In this document: one piece after another, positions 62,265 through 64,000 of the stretch | Layout: each line of letters starts with the position of its first letter | Position numbering within the stretch: the stretch's first letter is position 1 | From: Bdellovibrionales bacterium | Lineage (GTDB): Bacteria; Bdellovibrionota; Bdellovibrionia; Bdellovibrionales; JAMPXM01 | Reading direction: 5' to 3' | DNA length: 64,000 bases | Assembly: GCA_005808505.1 (NCBI GenBank) | Contig: SYLX01000040.1 | Coordinates: 1 to 64,000, forward strand | The notes under the pieces: generated by a model | The model's input: only the letters and a program-made list of their open reading frames with translations | Database searches by the model: none | Told to the model about the DNA's origin: nothing | Translations under genes and position numbers: made by a program

Positions 62265-62585
62265 ATGGCTGATGAAAAGAATATCGCGATGGATGGAGAA
62301 GGCGCCGGCAAAGATCCACGCCGCGAACGCAACCTCGATTTGATTCTCGACATCCCGTTGCGCGTTACCGTGGAGCTCGGCCGCACCAAGATGGTCGTGA
62401 GCGAGCTGCTCAACCTGGGTCAAGGCTCAGTTATCGAGTTGAGCAAACTTGCCGGTGAACCCATGGAAGTCTTGGTGAACGACAAGCTCGTCGCGCGCGG
62501 TGAAGCGGTCGTCGTCAACGAGAAGTTCGGTGTTCGTTTGACAGATATCATCTCACCCGCTGAACGCGTTGAACAACTGAAGTAA
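62265..62585 (+). CDS. fliN: Flagellar motor switch protein FliN
   Basis: 106 aa. The SpoA fold is complete: LDIPLRVTVELGRTKMVVSELLNLGQGSV and VNEKFGVRLTDI. GAGGGAAG precedes the ATG. Part of the switch complex. 11 bases before fliO. Confidence 0.96.
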   Translation: MADEKNIAMDGEGAGKDPRRERNLDLILDIPLRVTVELGRTKMVVSELLNLGQGSVIELSKLAGEPMEVLVNDKLVARGEAVVVNEKFGVRLTDIISPAERVEQLK

Positions 62586-62596
62586 GGAGCCAGAAA

Positions 62597-63394
62597 ATGA
62601 TGATGAAACACCTCGTACTTGCATTGGCTCTGACCGTTGCCGGAACGCAAGCTGAAGCCGTCATCGGTAAGCGAATGAAGACGGCCCCGGTTGCCGAAGA
62701 ACAAGCGCCTGCGGAAGAAGCTCCGATCGGTGCAAAGCTCGTGGTCGATGGCAACGCGAAAGCGCAAGAAGCGGCGATGAATATAGCACCGGAAGTTCAA
62801 GCAGCTGCGGCTCCTGCTGGCGTAGAGGCGGTGGCTCCGGTTGCTGCGGAGGCGGCGGTTGAAACACCGAAAGCCGATGTCAGCAAACTTCCCGAATCGC
62901 AGATCCCGGTTTTGACGAACACGAAAGACGTCAAGAAGGCGGGGAGCGGTGGGATGGCTCGTCTCATGATCACGCTTGGCGTTCTCGCGGTCGCACTAGG
63001 CGCAGCCGCATTTGGTTTGAAGCGCTGGCAAAAGCGCGAAGGCACAAAACAGAAGAACACGCGTATTAAAGTTCTCACGCAGCATGCGCTCGGCCCGAAA
63101 AAGAGTCTTGCGATCGTTCAGGTTGCGGGCGAGTCGATCTTGATCGGAATCACGGATCAAAATATTTCGATGCTACGTACGCTCTCATTGATCGATGACG
63201 AGATTCCGGAAGAAACTCCGCGCAACTTCGATCGCGCACTCGAAGATTACGAAGAAGCTGACGAAATGGCGCGCGGTGGGCGCGGCCGTCAATCCGCGGC
63301 GATCGCTAACGAAGAAGAAGACTTCACGATCAGCGGACTCAACGAGATTCGCGATTCGGTTTCGGGTCGCATCCGCAAGATGAAGAATCTCTAA
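62597..63394 (+). CDS. fliO: Flagellar export component FliO
   Basis: 265 aa. Unlike short FliO proteins it has a signal-like N-terminus and a long Ala/Glu/Pro-rich region (about 20-110) before the membrane helix (ARLMITLGVLAVALGAAAFGLKRW). After that comes the FliO core (IKVLTQHALGPKKSLAIVQVAGE). AAGGAG precedes the first ATG. The long N-terminal extension is typical of some deltaproteobacteria-like lineages. Assignment rests on the core and on synteny with fliN and fliP. Confidence 0.88.
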   Translation: MMMKHLVLALALTVAGTQAEAVIGKRMKTAPVAEEQAPAEEAPIGAKLVVDGNAKAQEAAMNIAPEVQAAAAPAGVEAVAPVAAEAAVETPKADVSKLPESQIPVLTNTKDVKKAGSGGMARLMITLGVLAVALGAAAFGLKRWQKREGTKQKNTRIKVLTQHALGPKKSLAIVQVAGESILIGITDQNISMLRTLSLIDDEIPEETPRNFDRALEDYEEADEMARGGRGRQSAAIANEEEDFTISGLNEIRDSVSGRIRKMKNL

Positions 63395-63447
63395 GCAATC
63401 GGATCGCAACTAGCCGATTGAAACGTCTGCCGCGAAAGGGACCAAGG

Positions 63448-64000
63448 ATGGTCGAAAGTTTTCGTCAAATCTGGAAGTCGATCTCTAGCCGCCCGCTGTT
63501 TTTTGCGTTTGCGGCTTTGAGCTTGGTTTTTCTTTGCGGTGCAAACGCGCACGCTCAAGGCGTGACGCTTCCGAGCGTGAACTTCGGCTTCAAAACGACT
63601 GAGAAGCCTGACGAAGTCGTCAACGCTCTGAAAATTATCCTGATGCTCACGGTGCTGACTCTTGCGCCGGCGATTCTCATCATGATGACGGGCTTCACGC
63701 GCATTATCGTCGTTTTGTCTTTCTTGCGCCAAGCGCTCGGTACGGCACAAATGCCGCCGAACCAGTTGCTCGTTGGCCTCTCGCTCTTTTTGACTTTCTT
63801 TATCATGCGTCCGGCCTTCGACGAGATTAACAACAAATCTCTGCGCCCGTATCTTGCGGGTCAAATTTCGCAAGATAAAGCAATCGATGAAGCGCTCTCG
63901 CCTCTTCGCAAATTCATGTTCAATCAAACGCGCGATGCGGATCTCGCTCTTTTCGTGAAACTCTCGAAGATGGAAAGACCGAAAACGCTTGCGGACGTTC
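63448..64000 (+). CDS. fliP: Flagellar export gate protein FliP (partial, runs off the window)
   Basis: At least 184 codons from ATG 63448, which the ORF track omits because it has no stop in the window. A signal peptide (...GANAHAQG) is followed by export-gate motifs: ILMMTGFTRIIVVLSFLRQALGT-like helices, PPNQLLVGLSLFLTFF and FNQTRDADLALF. FliP forms the core of the type III export gate with FliQ and FliR. It lies 53 bases after fliO, so it is in the operon. Confidence 0.94.
   Translation, partial: MVESFRQIWKSISSRPLFFAFAALSLVFLCGANAHAQGVTLPSVNFGFKTTEKPDEVVNALKIILMLTVLTLAPAILIMMTGFTRIIVVLSFLRQALGTAQMPPNQLLVGLSLFLTFFIMRPAFDEINNKSLRPYLAGQISQDKAIDEALSPLRKFMFNQTRDADLALFVKLSKMERPKTLADV

Noticed and set aside
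1-64000. tRNA, rRNA, insertion sequence, prophage
   Set aside because: No cloverleaf-type sequences, rRNA-like stretches, transposase motifs or terminal inverted repeats were recognised by eye. A covariance-model search would settle the RNA part.

Overview
The window looks like chromosome from a free-living, flagellated, Gram-negative bacterium, most likely of the Bdellovibrionota (Bdellovibrio and relatives). This is inferred from content, not from a marker-gene tree. The evidence is the large number of exported lipoproteins, proteases and murein enzymes, several one- and two-component regulators including sigma-54 activators, a fliLMNOP flagellar operon, ileS-lspA-lgt, kamA and a transglutaminase-elicitor homologue. 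Base composition is moderately GC and looks even throughout. I see no tRNA, rRNA, CRISPR array, transposase or prophage.

Layout. 0-7.5 kb: minus-strand block with a hybrid histidine kinase, an L,D-transpeptidase lipoprotein, a lytic transglycosylase translationally coupled to an unusual LspA-HAMP fusion, and a receiver-GGDEF diguanylate cyclase; a plus-strand exonuclease-WYL fusion sits inside. 7.6-12.1 kb: PBP4 (dacB), a second MltD-like transglycosylase and a convergent M14 carboxypeptidase. 12.4-20.3 kb: a small exported protein, an OmpR/QseC-type two-component pair, a FAD-Rieske oxidoreductase, a DUF3095 cyclase-like protein and a sigma-54 activator with a degenerate receiver. 20.3-28.2 kb: surface/exported block with two lipoproteins (one with 27 copies of a pentapeptide and a sigma-54 promoter), a Phytophthora GP42-like transglutaminase, a gluzincin-like lipoprotein and a subtilase. 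28.3-34.3 kb: ileS-lspA-lgt and two unassigned proteins. 34.5-38 kb: CHASE2 histidine kinase with a sigma-54 response regulator.

38.1-43.3 kb holds the most novel material. A radical SAM/SPASM peptide maturase is followed 10 bases later by a 40-codon gene absent from the ORF track (a candidate RiPP precursor). Next come another unlisted 40-codon basic Cys peptide, a class A PBP, and a GroES domain fused to a histone H1-like Lys/Ala-rich tail. 43.5-50 kb: a porin-like barrel, a small outer-membrane protein behind a 28-bp palindrome, a coiled-coil exported protein, kamA and rarD. 50-53.8 kb: a run of overlapping signalling genes. 53.8-59.4 kb: UvrD/PcrA helicase, a zinc-protease-like lipoprotein with a small barrel protein, and a SPOR protein. 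59.6-64 kb: suhB and the fliLMNOP operon behind a textbook -24/-12 promoter; fliP runs off the window.

Themes: cell-wall synthesis and remodelling (PBP4, PBP1-type, two lytic transglycosylases, L,D-transpeptidase, SPOR), lipoprotein maturation (lgt, lspA, the LspA fusion) serving many lipoproteins, secreted degradative enzymes, and sigma-54 control (two activators and two good promoters in the same window).
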